In this document: piece after piece, positions 33,812 to 45,309 of the stretch | Layout of the letters: each line of letters begins with the position of its first letter | Position numbering within the stretch: position 1 is the stretch's first letter | The notes under the pieces: generated by a model | What the model saw: the letters and a program-made list of their open reading frames with translations, nothing else | Told to the model about the DNA's origin: nothing | The model's database searches: none | Assembly: GCA_030737835.1 (NCBI GenBank) | Contig: CM060855.1 | Span: forward strand, 1,721,032 to 1,785,031 | Source of the DNA: Acorus gramineus | Taxonomy: Eukaryota > Streptophyta > Magnoliopsida > Acorales > Acoraceae | Length of the DNA: 64,000 nt | Direction of reading: 5' to 3' | Program-made: the position numbers and the translations under genes

Positions 33812-36800
33812 TTATTTGCTAATTAGCCTAGTCCGGATTAATGCTAGATTTAGCTGATTTGTTTCGCGTGAGACGCCTTTGTTGTGAGCTCGAGGGTTGG
33901 ATAGACTGCGAAGAGGGGGGTGTCCGCTAACAATAGTTGCGGACCCTTGACCAGGGTGAGGGTCCTTTGAGCTGGGTGTAGGGGGAGTCTTCTTCCTCAC
34001 CTCCTCTTTGATGTTGCGCAATCTTTCTAACTTAGGATTCTCTTTCAATTGGTCACCACATTCGGTTGTCGCAGAGGAGATTCCTAAGACAACCACAGTG
34101 GAATCTGCAATGCCACTCATGGTGTGGGTCAACCGAGCCTGCCGCTCGCTGAGTAACGTTTTTCGCATTACTGAGCATGGGTAGAGTTGCTTGGACCGGT
34201 TCTGGTGCCTCCTCAATCATTTCATTATTTTGGTTGTCTACTTGGTCTGAAAGAACCTCAATTATGCTTCCCGAATGAATCTGTTGCTCCTCCGAACTTG
34301 GGTCTTTCGAACATTCCTGATGAATGTCAAGGGGGTCTGACCCCTCCACAACCTCCAAACCAGCTTGCTTTGATGATTGTGATACTAGGGAGAACAAATC
34401 GTTATATGCTTCATCAATAGTGATATCTTGCAAAATCTGGAATTTGTTGGATACATTAAATGGAGGAGCGGAGAGCGCCTTGGGGCTAGACTTCTTTGGG
34501 TTGTTGGCAGATGGGTGATCGTTTGTGTTATGAGAAGTGCCTCCCTTCTCTCGAGTGGTGAACCTATCTTGTGTAGGATTCTTTAACAGAGTGGGGAGAA
34601 GTCTGGGACGCTTAGAACAGAGGGCGTCATCATGTCCAAAAGTAAGACAGTGCAAGCATGCATGACGCTTCCAATCATAAACGATAGGAAAGACTTCCGT
34701 ACCATCGGCCTTAGATTCAATCACCACGGAGTCCGGGAGCACCGAGGAGGCCAGGACTTCCACACAAACCCGCGCATACGATATTCTGGTAGCCATCTGC
34801 GTAACGGTATCCATGAACAGGGGAATACCTACTGCACTTGAGATCTTGCCCATACATTCTTTTGTCTAGAAATGAAGAGGCAAGTTGGGGGATTTGACAC
34901 AAATAGGGATAGAGGTGAGACTCTCTTGTTCCATACGCACTAAAGGTGACCACTTCTTCAAGACGAAAAGCCTATTGTCCATGGTCCAACGACCTCCCTC
35001 TAGAACCCGATTCAAATCCTCCTCTAGATCGAAACTGTAACGCCCCTAGATCCATGACTCCATTTTGAAGCATGAAATCATGTCGCGTTAACTTAATTCC
35101 TCAAATATCAGAGTTTTATATATATATATATATATATATATTTTCATCCAGAGAACATAAGAATACATCACCATAATTATACATATATTGTCAAGGCTAA
35201 AATCCAACACAAATTCAATATACATCGGGAACAACTAAATTTATATATCCACACTATCATACATATGGGTCCTCTACATGCCAAAGAAATGACAAACACA
35301 TTTTACACAAGTCTAGTGCTCCGGAAATAAAATACGAGCTTCAACCTCCAACGCCTTAATGAGATCGACAACCACCAACAGCTAATCTGAAAGGTTGGGA
35401 AGAGAGAGGGATGAGCTACCACACGCTCAGTGAATGGACACAAGTGTCCCAATAATATAATATGCTTAAAAAATAATGACTTTATAAAGATGTCTCGCTA
35501 AACAATTATATAATACATAAATCTTATGATAAAAATGTTATTCAAAATATGCCAGGTGTAAAGCTTCTCAATTAAAGAATATATGATGTCATAAAACACT
35601 CTTCTCAAAACTATATGATGAGTATGAATGCAACGGACACACATGCCCGCTTTCCATGACACCTAGCCGCAGAGATTTCGCTTTGAAAATCGGGCCACGT
35701 AGACATAGCCACCTAGACTTGGGTCAAATTTTAGACCGCAGCCACCTAGAGTGAGCCACCTAGACGAGTTAATGCACGCACAATCAAAACTACTTATTCT
35801 TTCAAGTATACAACATGCAACAATTTTCATAAATCCTATAATTTCCAATGCACACGATATATCCAAAATATCAACCTATATGATGATAACATGCTCATAT
35901 GCTTCATACAAGATAGATTTCATAATCATAAAATAACATGATGCTTTTCAAATAATATAGAGACATCCACTCACCTCCAGTTCACGCAATACAAAGCGAT
36001 ACACGTGCATGAACGCTACACACTCGCATGTAGATAACCTAGCATAACAATTACGCAATCAATAAATAAGAAAATCATTCAATCATGACAAACAATTGAC
36101 AAACAACTTACAACAACACTCGCCCAATAATTCTAAAAGCCCAAACCTAATAGACCTACAATCCGCAACTCACCTCAAAGGCCTAACGAAAATTCAAACT
36201 CCGAATAAATATTAAAATATCTTTATACTCACAATGATCTAATAATCAGTATCCATTTATTTCATAAGGACCACATAATCGATCAATCCTCAAATAAATA
36301 TTTAAACAAATCCAATAAGGCTCAGCTATAATTCCAATGATCGAAATAACTCAATCCAATCAATTTACATCCAAATAACAATAATATCCAATTAATATTC
36401 ATTGATCCCCCTCAACCAAATTATCGATTTAAGATCCAATTTGAATCACTAAGATCAATAAAATCATCAAAACCCACAAATCAATTATACTCATTAAACA
36501 TCTATTTGGGATCCCTTTAATCTCTAAAATTCATCAAACTTGGTCATGAAACTAAATATATGAATTCTAAGAAACTGCACAGAAATATTTGAAAAATCAT
36601 AACTTTCTACCCGTAACTTCGAATTGGACGATTCATGATTCGTTGGAAAGATCTTTTCGAAACCTATTTCTGTTTTTCCAGAAACGACCACTTCAAGGTC
36701 AAAAACACGATTTAACGTCTAGGTATATAATCAACCCGAAAATTACTCTTAAATCTTGAAAACCAATAAATCTAGTTTGATCTTAAGAAATCCTTTGAGA

Positions 36801-38174
36801 TCCATTAGAATCTAATAAAAACATCATTTATTTTAAATCAATCAAACGCTAACCCTAATCCATCAACCTTCTTCCCCAAATAATCGATTGACACAATCAT
36901 CTCCTAACTAAAAATAAATTGAAACACTAAACAATAAAAATCAATAGAGAACAATTTCTCACCTTGCGGTACTCGACGGTAGAGTTAGGTCATCACCACC
37001 TTTCATGCCTCATGAGAAATCTGATGCAAATCCTAACCTAAAACGTGCTATATAAAATGGGTTTTTATCAAATTACAAAACGACCCCTCAAGTATTCCGG
37101 GTTTACAGCCAGGTCCTTATCGGATTTACAGACAGATCGCTATCCGATTTACAAACTGATCCCTGAAGGCTACTAAAAGGTATTCTGGATTCACAACCAG
37201 ATCCCTGAGCCCAATAACTTAACACAAAATCCTAAAAATCTAATTTTTCAAACTCCGAATCTCACCAAATTTCAACCAAAATATCTTGGGACTATAACGA
37301 TCTCCAGAAGAAAAAAAAAAAAAAATTTCAACATCAATTTATAATTATTATAATTATAAATCAAATTGGACCCATTTAGGCCCACCGTCAAATCTAAAAA
37401 TGAAATAATTAAATTTCAATTTAAAAATTCTATTATATATTTAAAATAAATATATAAGGCTAAAATACAAAAACGTTAAAGAAACTCACTACAAAGGAAC
37501 CATTTCCTTGAAGATAAAGTTGAAACTCACCTTTTATCTTCCAAAGCCTTTTCAGGAGTGCTAGGAAAGGCGTATAAATTGGCAATTTACCAATCACATA
37601 TCCCACCACTACCTTCTCCCATTTCACTACCGAGCTTTCATAGTCTTCCTCCCCAATGCATATCTTTGGGATACCATTTTCCAAAGCAGGTTCCGTGAAC
37701 TCGAACAAAAGGTGCTTGCCTGCATCCGAAGGCCTCTGTATGAGCTTGTTCCAAGCTTTAGGAGATTGAGAAGCCTCCATTAATGGGGGGTTTGTACATC
37801 GGCTTCCGGGGTTTGGTCAAGGGACCTGCTGCGGTCAAACTCGACTTGGTCATGACTTGAGCCCTGCTTCCGGGGAGGACAGAGGTTTGTCCATGACCGA
37901 AGCCAATGGGTTTCAAAGATGGAAGGGAACCATCCTTTTTCGAGAAGAGAACAGCTTTTCCCTTGTTCTGTTGACGATCCTCTGGAGGGACTGCTTCCAA
38001 AGAGGCCTCAGCTTCATGAGCAAGTGCAGGTTGTCTCACGGTGGGTTTTACAGAGCCAGATGGGATCGGCTTGAGAACGTTGTCGATGGAGCTTGCTCGG
38101 GGAGGAGAAGGGCCCTTGGGTTAGGAGGAGGGTGGCCCCAGGAAGGGGTTAGGAGGGAGATCCTCCATTCCCAT
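33812..38174 (-). pseudogene. LINE ORF1: DUF4283 and zinc knuckle, split by a solo LTR
   Basis: From ATG 38174: a low-complexity N-terminus with a stop near 38120 and a frameshift near 37770, then the DUF4283 RNA-binding region (AWNKLIQRPSDAGKHLLFEF, YVIGKLPIYTPFLALLKRLW) to 37486. Coding resumes after the LTR at 35035 (FDLEEDLNRVLEGGRWTMDN) and leads to a CCHC zinc knuckle CLHCLTFGHDDALC around 34625-34665. The Ser/Pro-rich tail changes frame near 34150 and ends at 33812. ORF1 proteins of plant L1 elements bind the element RNA. Confidence 0.85.
35036..37480 (+). mobile_element. Solo LTR, family L2 (TGTAACGCCCC), inside LINE ORF1
   Basis: 2445 bp with inverted ends TGTAACG and CGTTAAA (last A-rich triplet probably from ACA) and the 5-bp duplication GAAAC at 35031-35035 and 37481-37485. 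Removing the LTR and one GAAAC restores the LINE ORF1 frame exactly. It shares the phrase CACACGCTCAGTGAAT (35412) with the L1 LTRs, so both belong to related retrotransposon lineages. Contains a TA run at 35119-35140. Confidence 0.88.
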
Positions 38175-38234
38175 CACTGTGGGAGGAACCAAAGCCTGTC
38201 GTAGCGCCGGAGAGAGCACCCGATTTTTCAAACG

Positions 38235-38680
38235 GAATTGACTCCTAATGCAAAGGTGTGTTCAAACTATTTCAACTTTCCTGTCATTAGTTTGCGAAAT
38301 TGTACAAAATATCCTTTAATATATATATTGCATGGAATTAGTATATGTGACTACATTGGGGCAGCTCCTTTATATTTGAACCTAGCCTCTTCTCTAAGAT
38401 AATTGAGAGAAGAGGTGATATTTAAAATCTTCAGTTAGGTCCAATTGAAACAACTATGTGATTATATGATACTCAACATGGGGGAAATTGACACCACATA
38501 GCTGCATTTTATAATTTCTTTAATTTAATGTCATGTTATTAAACTAGATCGATTTGAAGGGAACACCTTATCAAACAGAAGATGTAACCTTAGGATAAGA
38601 AAGATAACCTCCACCACTCCAATTGCGTCGGTGCAATCAACATGGAGGATAAGAAGACGCTTAATTACCACATCTATGGG
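38235..38680 (+). repeat. Second copy of the CSL downstream flank
   Basis: Matches 10200-10888 over its length, lacking the TA expansion and about 230 bp next to it. Begins 10 bp outside the LINE 5' end and stops at the poly-G run. Confidence 0.8.
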
Positions 38681-38699
38681 GGGGGGGGGGGGGGGGGGG
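38678..38699 (+). repeat. Poly-G run of 22
   Basis: Uninterrupted G at the edge of the duplicated block; the length is likely unreliable in sequencing. Other long runs: 17 C at 28827-28843 and 17 G at 46664-46680. Confidence 0.9.
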
Positions 38700-39285
38700 T
38701 CACGGCAGCAAAATATTATCTAGGAGGGTCAGGGGTAGACCCTAGATGGTCGGATCCATATATTTAGGGTCTTGGGTCCTCTGGGTCAGGTCGGGTTAGG
38801 TCTGAGTTGTTTTGGTTACCCCCAACATCATGTGCTTCTTGTGATTGGACGATTGTGATTAGTCTCCCCTATCTATTGATGCCTTCAATACATGAGATGA
38901 ATTTTATGATTGATTGATGAAAACTATTTGTGATTATATGGATATATTTGTCACATCGAATATTATTCAATCAATAAATTTAAGAAGCTAAGATTTTTAA
39001 AATCTACAATATATATTTACATAGAAATGACTTATTTACCACACTCTCTAGATCATAAATCTCTTCTAAGATGGGTAAACAATAGAAAGGAGTTAGTCAA
39101 CAAGCTTATGGGTGCTTGAGATGAGCTAGGGTGTAGTGCATAAAATCTTTATAGGAGATATAATGTACATATTCTATAGTAGTATGTATCATCTTAATAC
39201 ACATCATGAGTATATATGTGTGGTGTGCTGGAATATTTTGAGGGCATCCATTGGTGCATATCATAGGTGCGTTGGTAAGAAATAT
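38700..39285. other. Intergenic, no recognised feature
   Basis: AT-rich after a short GGGTC-rich start. No open frame or repeat ends of note. Confidence 0.6.
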
Positions 39286-39288
39286 TAA

Positions 39289-39514
39289 GGGTCCGTTTCG
39301 ATGTGAGTTTAGGTAGATTTTGCATTTGAAAAGCTAAAAATTCTGAAACTCAGATCCAAACATATTTTCAACGTTTAGCTTTTCAAACCACAATTTTCAT
39401 TTTTAAGCCAAAAAATCTTGCAGTTGAAAATCTAATAAAGCATAGCTTTTCAAAAGCTGAGTTTGAAACATAAGATTTTAAGAACTTGTTTCAATCTCAC
39501 ATCCAAACGCACCT
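39289..39514 (+). mobile_element. Tourist-like MITE
   Basis: 226 bp with ends GGGTCCGTTTCGATGTGAG and CTCACATCCAAACGCACCT as imperfect inverted repeats and the TAA duplication at 39286-39288 and 39515-39517. Its outer 12 bp resemble the MITE at 9019-9248. Confidence 0.75.
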
Positions 39515-39517
39515 TAA

Positions 39518-41695
39518 GTCGTGGTTGTTCACAGACCTATGGGTACACACCTTGGCATTTTAAAAGGTGGATTTAAAGTTGCAACTTGGGTTGGATCCAA
39601 TTGGAACCCGATCGGTTGGACCTGATTTTTATATAGGTTGATATGAAAAAATCGAGTTTGAGTTGACAAATTCATGATGCTTAAGAAATCGGGATGGGTT
39701 TAGGTTAACACCACAGACAACCCTACCCAACTCAAACCCAAAGAATATATGATATAACATGTAATATGAACCATTGATATAATTTTTTTGAATCTGGACC
39801 ATTCATTAACTTGACAAAAGCTAAAACCTCTCTCTCACAACCCTCTCTCTCACAACCCTGCCAATATTGACTCCCTAACCCTCTCAACAAAAATACCTCC
39901 AAATAATACTCTCTATCGTTGTCCAAATAACCTAAACTCCCTCTCTATCGTTGGGATTTTTATTTACATTTGGTTTGCACTATGTATTAGATTATTTTAT
40001 TTTAAATTGTTTGCACATTGGACATTTTAATGTAGATTTTGATTGGTGTATATTTCATGTAACCTAACCAAAATTTTGGTTCCTCATGTAAGGTTAGTGT
40101 TGTTTGATTTTATCATAGGTTGGGTTCAGATTAAGGTCATCAGGTTGAAAATTGGGTTAAGTCAAGTTAGGGTTGAACATTTTCAACCTCGGGTTGGGTT
40201 CAGGTTGGGATCTACCCGAACCCAACCCGTCCGAGTTACAGCCCCTAGGTGGATTACAACATGAAAGTAGAGTCATAAGGGTTCTAGGTTCGTCTAATCA
40301 GAACCAGAAGTTGCAGGCCGAAAGGATGAATCAGGGAATTAATGGGCATTGATAAAATGGGTGTGCAATACTTAAAATATCTTTTTAGAAAAAATATAGA
40401 GGAGAAAATAAATATATATGTAGGTGGGAGTGATGAATATGAGAACTTAGGCATGTAAAAATATTAGAAAATGTGATCGTCAACTATAGATGGGGGAAAT
40501 GGAGGAAAATGAGTAATACAATATGAAACCAATAGTTCTCCAAGAATTTGACATGCATGTCATGTTATTCAAAGAGAATGGATAATAGGATCATAACATT
40601 GATATCTTTAGTGATCAAGACTATATCCAAGAAAAGCATATATATAAATAGCATCAGAGAGAACAAGTTAAGGCAATCATTGGGAAGAGAGTGACAAAAT
40701 AAGTGCATCAGGAGATGTGAAGTTGAGAATAATCAAGTGGCTTGTGATGAATCTATAGTGGCAGAGGATAAAGTGCAATCAAGGAGACAGACACACATGA
40801 GAATAATTAATTTCAACTCAAAATTTGTTGGGATTAGAAGCAAAATGAAGAAAATACTAGGTGATTTCAAGAATGTCTTATTGTGCATAAGATAGCAAAA
40901 TGTGAATATTCATCAATAAAATTAAAATACTGATATATATGCTCATTTTGACCAAATAGGAGACAAATTCTAAACAAAAATTATAACTCCATGGCTAACC
41001 CAGCTGTATAATTAAATCCATAAATAGCTCCCACGATATTCTCACTGATTATCCAAAAGATCATGAAAGAAGATATTCACATTCATTAATTTTCATACTT
41101 GAAGGTAGTTGATATAGTACAATATATAGAATATTGATGCATGGAATGAGTACTATTGAATTAAGCTTTGATTATGAAAAAAGTAAAATCCATGAGGAAA
41201 ATTTTTATACACCAAAAAACCAAAAGATTTCACAATTTCAAGTGAAAAGTAGGGTGCCCATTTCTTGAAATGAAAATCTTATAAAGCTTGAAACATCTGA
41301 AATGGAAGTTGAAAGAAATTGATGATCGACTGACTGGCCTATGTAGTTCTCATTGAACAAATTAGAGGAAAACCATTCCATGAGCTTTGCATATGCAATG
41401 TTTAATAACCATGCATGATTAATGAAGCTATATATGTATATGGCCTATCAAAATCAGGTAATTTCGCATCCTTTGAAACAACAAAAAATTTAAAAAGGAA
41501 GATATGAACCCAATTTGTACACATGAAAGAAATTCTCTAATCATAAACACAATGCTGACATGAATATACCCCAATAATTAAATTTCAAACACTATGTTGA
41601 TGCCAATCTAACAAAAAAAAGAAAAATGGCTACCATCTCCCTCTCTTTAAGCATCAATCAGAAGTACTTCAACACCAACACATCTGCCACCATCA
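39518..41695. other. Intergenic, 3' of the bHLH gene
   Basis: AT-rich. 39580-39730 and 40100-40240 hold GGGTTGGGTTCAGGTTGGG-like phrases and their complements (ACCCGAACCCAACCCG), a dispersed low-complexity repeat also seen reversed near 48370. The stretch next to 41696 would contain the 3' UTR of the bHLH gene; no clear poly(A) signal was chosen. Confidence 0.55.
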
Positions 41696-44600
41696 TCAGG
41701 AAGAAAGCCATAAAAGTATTTCTCCTACTGCCAACTTGTATACTTCTTCAACTGCCAATGCCTCAGGAAACTGATCCGAAACTCCATTTGCCTGTAAATT
41801 CCATGCATTCATTTTTAGGGACTTTATGATGAAATGCAGCAAAATAAAAATATTTAAATCAGTTTCATTTGCAGTATATGTAGAATTTGCAGGCTACATT
41901 GATTAATTCACTATAAAAAATTGAACAATTAAGTGCCATAATTGATGCAAGTAGCCCACATATAATGTGATGTTAACAAAAATGCTTTGGGATCTAATTC
42001 TAACATTGGTTTCTCTAATTTCTTTACATGGTAATTAATTTAATGGTTTGCAGTTTTAATTGTAACATACAATCCTCTCGGGAGCTCGCATCGATCTCAC
42101 AGGCAAACACACGTCTCGTGCTCCTCTCACGAGCACGGTGTGATTAGAATAAAATAGTGAAAAGGTAAACAAGTAATCATAACTGTGAACACGCTGTTCA
42201 CAAACTGACCTAACTCATTTTCCAGTGACAAGATAGCAAGTACTGAATTACCAAACTACCTCTTGCCTGGTTGGCAGACACCAAAACAAATAATCATTAC
42301 TACAAACACGTAGACAATCTGGATTTCTTTTCCAGTAGGACAAGATAACAAGTGAATTGTCAAATTGCATCTTGCCAGGTTGGGAGAGAATATCTAAGAG
42401 CTGGATTTCGAGGTTTACTGGCATAAGATTTGACCAGGAAAATAATAAATGAACAAAAAAAAAAAAACTTTCCTGAAAAAGATAGCAAGTGAAAATTGAA
42501 TGATACAGATAAGAATTTCAAGACCACATTGTTTAATAATTCTCATAAATGATTTATATCTGGGCGCGGCTATCCTCACTAAGCTTTTTTCTTACCCCAC
42601 CAATCGGAAAAAAAAAACCGGTGTTTTATCTTTTCTCACCGATCCGGCCAGGTTGACCAAATTTAGTCGCCACTTCAGGTTTTGGACGACCGGACTTGGT
42701 CGTCATTTCAGGTTTCGGGCGACCGAACTTGGTCGAACATAATTTGTAATAAAGTTTATAATTTTTTTTTCTTGAAAACATAATCCCATGACGTATATCT
42801 TCCTTGAATCCTTCATACCACTCCAAGTCTGAGTTGTAATGTAAGGAGAATCAATTATTATTCTTAAATGTAGAATATAAGAACAATTTTTTTTTACATA
42901 AGTGACAGACAAATTTTCAAAAGCCAAATATATAATGTGTTTGGATCAACTGATATGTTTTTTTTGTTTTCAAACGAAGAATCTTCTTAACTACGAATTC
43001 AAACGAAGCTTAAAAATGATATATATTTGTCTAATAAGATATTTTTCTATAAAATTTTGAATTAATTGAAAGTATACCTACTTATATTTTTTTCGGCCCC
43101 TTAGCTGTTGTTTGGATAAAAGAATAAATGTAGAATATGATGGATAAATCCAAAACTTTATTTGTTTACAAAAAATAGGTAGATATAGTTCTGAACCCTG
43201 TTCGACCAATTACAGTCGTCCAAAGCCTGAAATTGCGACCAATTACGGTCGCCCAAAACCTGAAATGACGACTAAATTCGGTCGATCTGGATTGGTGGGA
43301 ACAGACAAACACCAGGTTTTTTTCTTTCGATTGGTGGGGTAAGAAAAACGCTTGGTGGGGATAGACACGTCCTTTATATCTCATCAATCATCGTTCCTAT
43401 TGAGAAATTGAAGAGGTTAGATTAGGTCCAACATGCATTCGATGGTTAGATTATCTAAAGCAATTCGTAGCCGTCCAATTGCATCACCTCAAGATATTCT
43501 TTAACTGAGAAGAATCCTCAAAAAAGAAGGACAAAACATAAGTGAATCCTAATTTTAAATTTAAAATATGATAGAATATCTTAGTTATAATGTTGAGGTG
43601 ATAAAATCGGATGATCACTAGTGCATTGAACCTAACCTAAACTCGAAACTGTAGGTGTGAGTGTGTGTGTGTGTGAGAGAGAGAGAGGGGCTTACATGGG
43701 CATGGATCATGTACATTGCCCTGAAGAACTCAGAAGACACATTTGCAGACACCACCTCTAGCTTATGCTTCTCCAAAACATAACAGACCGTCGTCAAGAG
43801 CCCCGGCTTCCTCGCGCAGCAGATGCTAATGTGCGCGTCGTCCCCCGACACATTCAAGACCACATTGGGGGAAGACCAGGTCTGGAAGCACTGGCTGAGT
43901 CGAGAAGGGACCGAAACGGCGGTGGGAGAGTTCGTCGAGATGGTCCAGTTGTTGTTGTTGTTCAATGCTGCAGTGGCCCCGTGGTCCGCCATGAATGCCT
44001 CCCTCGAGTCAACGCTCGTCGGCTGAAGGAGGTGGGTTGTGGGTGGTGGTGGTGGTTGATCACAGTCGATGGTGGTGGTGATGGAGGAGGAACCTCCACC
44101 GCCACCACCACCGACCAAGCGAAGCTTTTCAAGCTTTTGTTTCTGGAGCTTCTGAAGGGTGTGTTGGAGGGTGCGGATGTAGTTCACAGCCTCGTCGACA
44201 ATGGTGGATTTGTCAGCCTGTAAGAGAGGGAAAAACATAAAATTTGATGAAAGGATTGTGATTAGTAATGTAGGAGTGATTCAGAATGAATGACTGGAAT
44301 TTCTGTTTATAATTATTGTCCCTCTAGGGATTTTTTTTTTTTAAATGGAGAATGTGAAGCTCTGGAAATTTTATTTGAATGAATTAGTTTGCTTAGATAT
44401 GAAAGTGGCATTTAAGCATATAAAAAGACATGTATTAATTTAAAGATGCATTCATTGAGGAATTCCAGACTCTCTATCTCTCTGCGCATTAATTTTGAAA
44501 ACCAAGATCTTCTCTTCATCCAACTCTTTCAAATACAAGCAGTAAAAATTTTAAAACTTGCATGAAATTATATAAACCCCCCTGAAGTTCTTATCACCTC

Positions 44601-45204
44601 TTCAGAATTGGATGACCATTTCACTAACAAAAAAAAAAAAATCCATACAAACAAAAGCAATACTGCAAAAATATTTTCTTTAATCCCACAAACAACTAAG
44701 CCCATATAAAAAAACAAAAAACAGGTAGAACAGTTCTTTCAAAAACACAAACAAGAAACAACAACCACAACTTCCATTAACAAACCCTAATTTCAAAAAA
44801 CCAAAATTAAAAAAAAAAAAGAAAAAAAAAAGACACAACCACCATTAACATAAACAGATATATACCTTGGGAGGCAACTGTGGGAGGAGGGAATGGAGGC
44901 TAGTGAACATGTTGCGCATCTTCTTCCGCCGCTCTCTCTCCGTCCATATATGTACCTCATGATCCTCCGACTCACCTCCTTCACCACCTCCTCCCCTCGA
45001 TTCGCTCTTCGACCCCTTCGAAACCCTTCCCATCGCCCCCGGCAGAGGAGGGAGAGGCGGGGCGATCTCCGTTGCAGCGGTGGGGCTATTGTTCGAGCTC
45101 GAACGCGGCGGCGGCGCCTTCTTTGGGTTCTTGTCAACTGAATTTTCAATGTTTGTGATTGCCTCCCACAAGAAATTGGTTTGGATGAGTCCTTCTTCAG
45201 ACAT
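41696..45204 (-). CDS. BHLH95: bHLH transcription factor, bHLH95/ZHOUPI-like
   Basis: Nuclear DNA-binding regulator. Three exons on the minus strand: 45204-44866, 44217-43696, 41791-41696 (TGA), all phase 0 with GT-AG introns, 318 residues, close to the ~300 of Arabidopsis bHLH95 (ZOU/RGE1), which controls endosperm breakdown and embryo cuticle formation. Residues 85-150 are the b[19 protein letters not shown] has the H-E-R triad that contacts E-boxes, and the helix-loop-helix runs across the first intron (LLPQLPPK / [18 protein letters not shown]). Next come a Gly run and a Pro run, then from ~residue 210 an ACT-like dimerisation domain ([20 protein letters not shown]) that finishes in the 31-codon third exon ([20 protein letters not shown]). 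The start ATG is the first in frame with a serine/acid-rich N-terminus. No stops or shifts. Orthology to ZOU rather than a close bHLH paralogue is inferred from domain order and the [20 protein letters not shown] blocks. Confidence 0.92.
42562..43372. mobile_element. Mutator-like MITE in bHLH intron 2
   Basis: 811 bp with long terminal inverted repeats (about 180 bp: 42562-42742 against 43195-43372) and a perfect 9-bp target duplication TTTATATCT at 42553-42561 and 43373-43381. Outer ends read GGGCGCGGCTATCCTCAC and, reversed, GGACGTGTCTATCCCCAC (14 of 18 match). Within each arm GGTCG(T/C)(C/G) phrases repeat three times. No transposase. A 9-bp duplication with long arms is the hallmark of Mutator-type elements. 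Confidence 0.9.
43655..43690. repeat. (GT)n(GA)n microsatellite beside a splice donor
   Basis: GT and GA dinucleotides start 5 bp inside intron 2 of the bHLH gene, right after its GTAAG donor (minus strand, 43695). On the transcript it reads as CUCUCU then CACACA. Confidence 0.9.
44218..44865. other. bHLH intron 1
   Basis: 648-bp intron inside the bHLH domain; donor GTATAT at 44865, acceptor TTACAG ending 44218. A/T-rich, with long A runs on the plus strand near the donor (44808-44830). Confidence 0.85.
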
Positions 45205-45255
45205 GGCTGATATGAGAAAGAGAATGTATTGAAAAATTGGTCACTTTGTGAATGA

Positions 45256-45298
45256 ATATATAGAGAGAGAAAGAGAGAGAGAGAGAGAAAGAGAGGGT
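45256..45298 (-). promoter_or_regulatory. CT-rich leader and TATA-like motif upstream of bHLH gene
   Basis: On the minus strand a ~35-base (CT)n tract (45298-45264) runs into CTATATATTC (45263-45254), about 50 bp before the ATG. CT tracts are common in plant core promoters and 5' UTRs. Whether this TATA-like site drives the gene or lies in the leader cannot be told. Confidence 0.45.
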
Positions 45299-45309
45299 GA
45301 AGTTTAGGT

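Larger units (their letters stand above)
32325..38225 (-). mobile_element. L1-type LINE, truncated at its 3' end, split by a solo LTR
   Basis: Read on the minus strand: leader at 38225, ORF1 (38174 to about 33812, interrupted by the LTR 35036-37480) and ORF2 from 33780. ORF2 stops inside the reverse transcriptase at 32325, where the gypsy LTR tail abuts. Losing the 3' end is unusual for a LINE (they normally lose the 5' end) and implies a later deletion or insertion. Confidence 0.8.

Noticed and set aside
37857..38204. 115-residue plus-strand ORF
   Set aside because: Antisense shadow of LINE ORF1.
43765..44223. 152-residue plus-strand ORF opposite the bHLH exon 2
   Set aside because: Shadow of the minus-strand coding exon.
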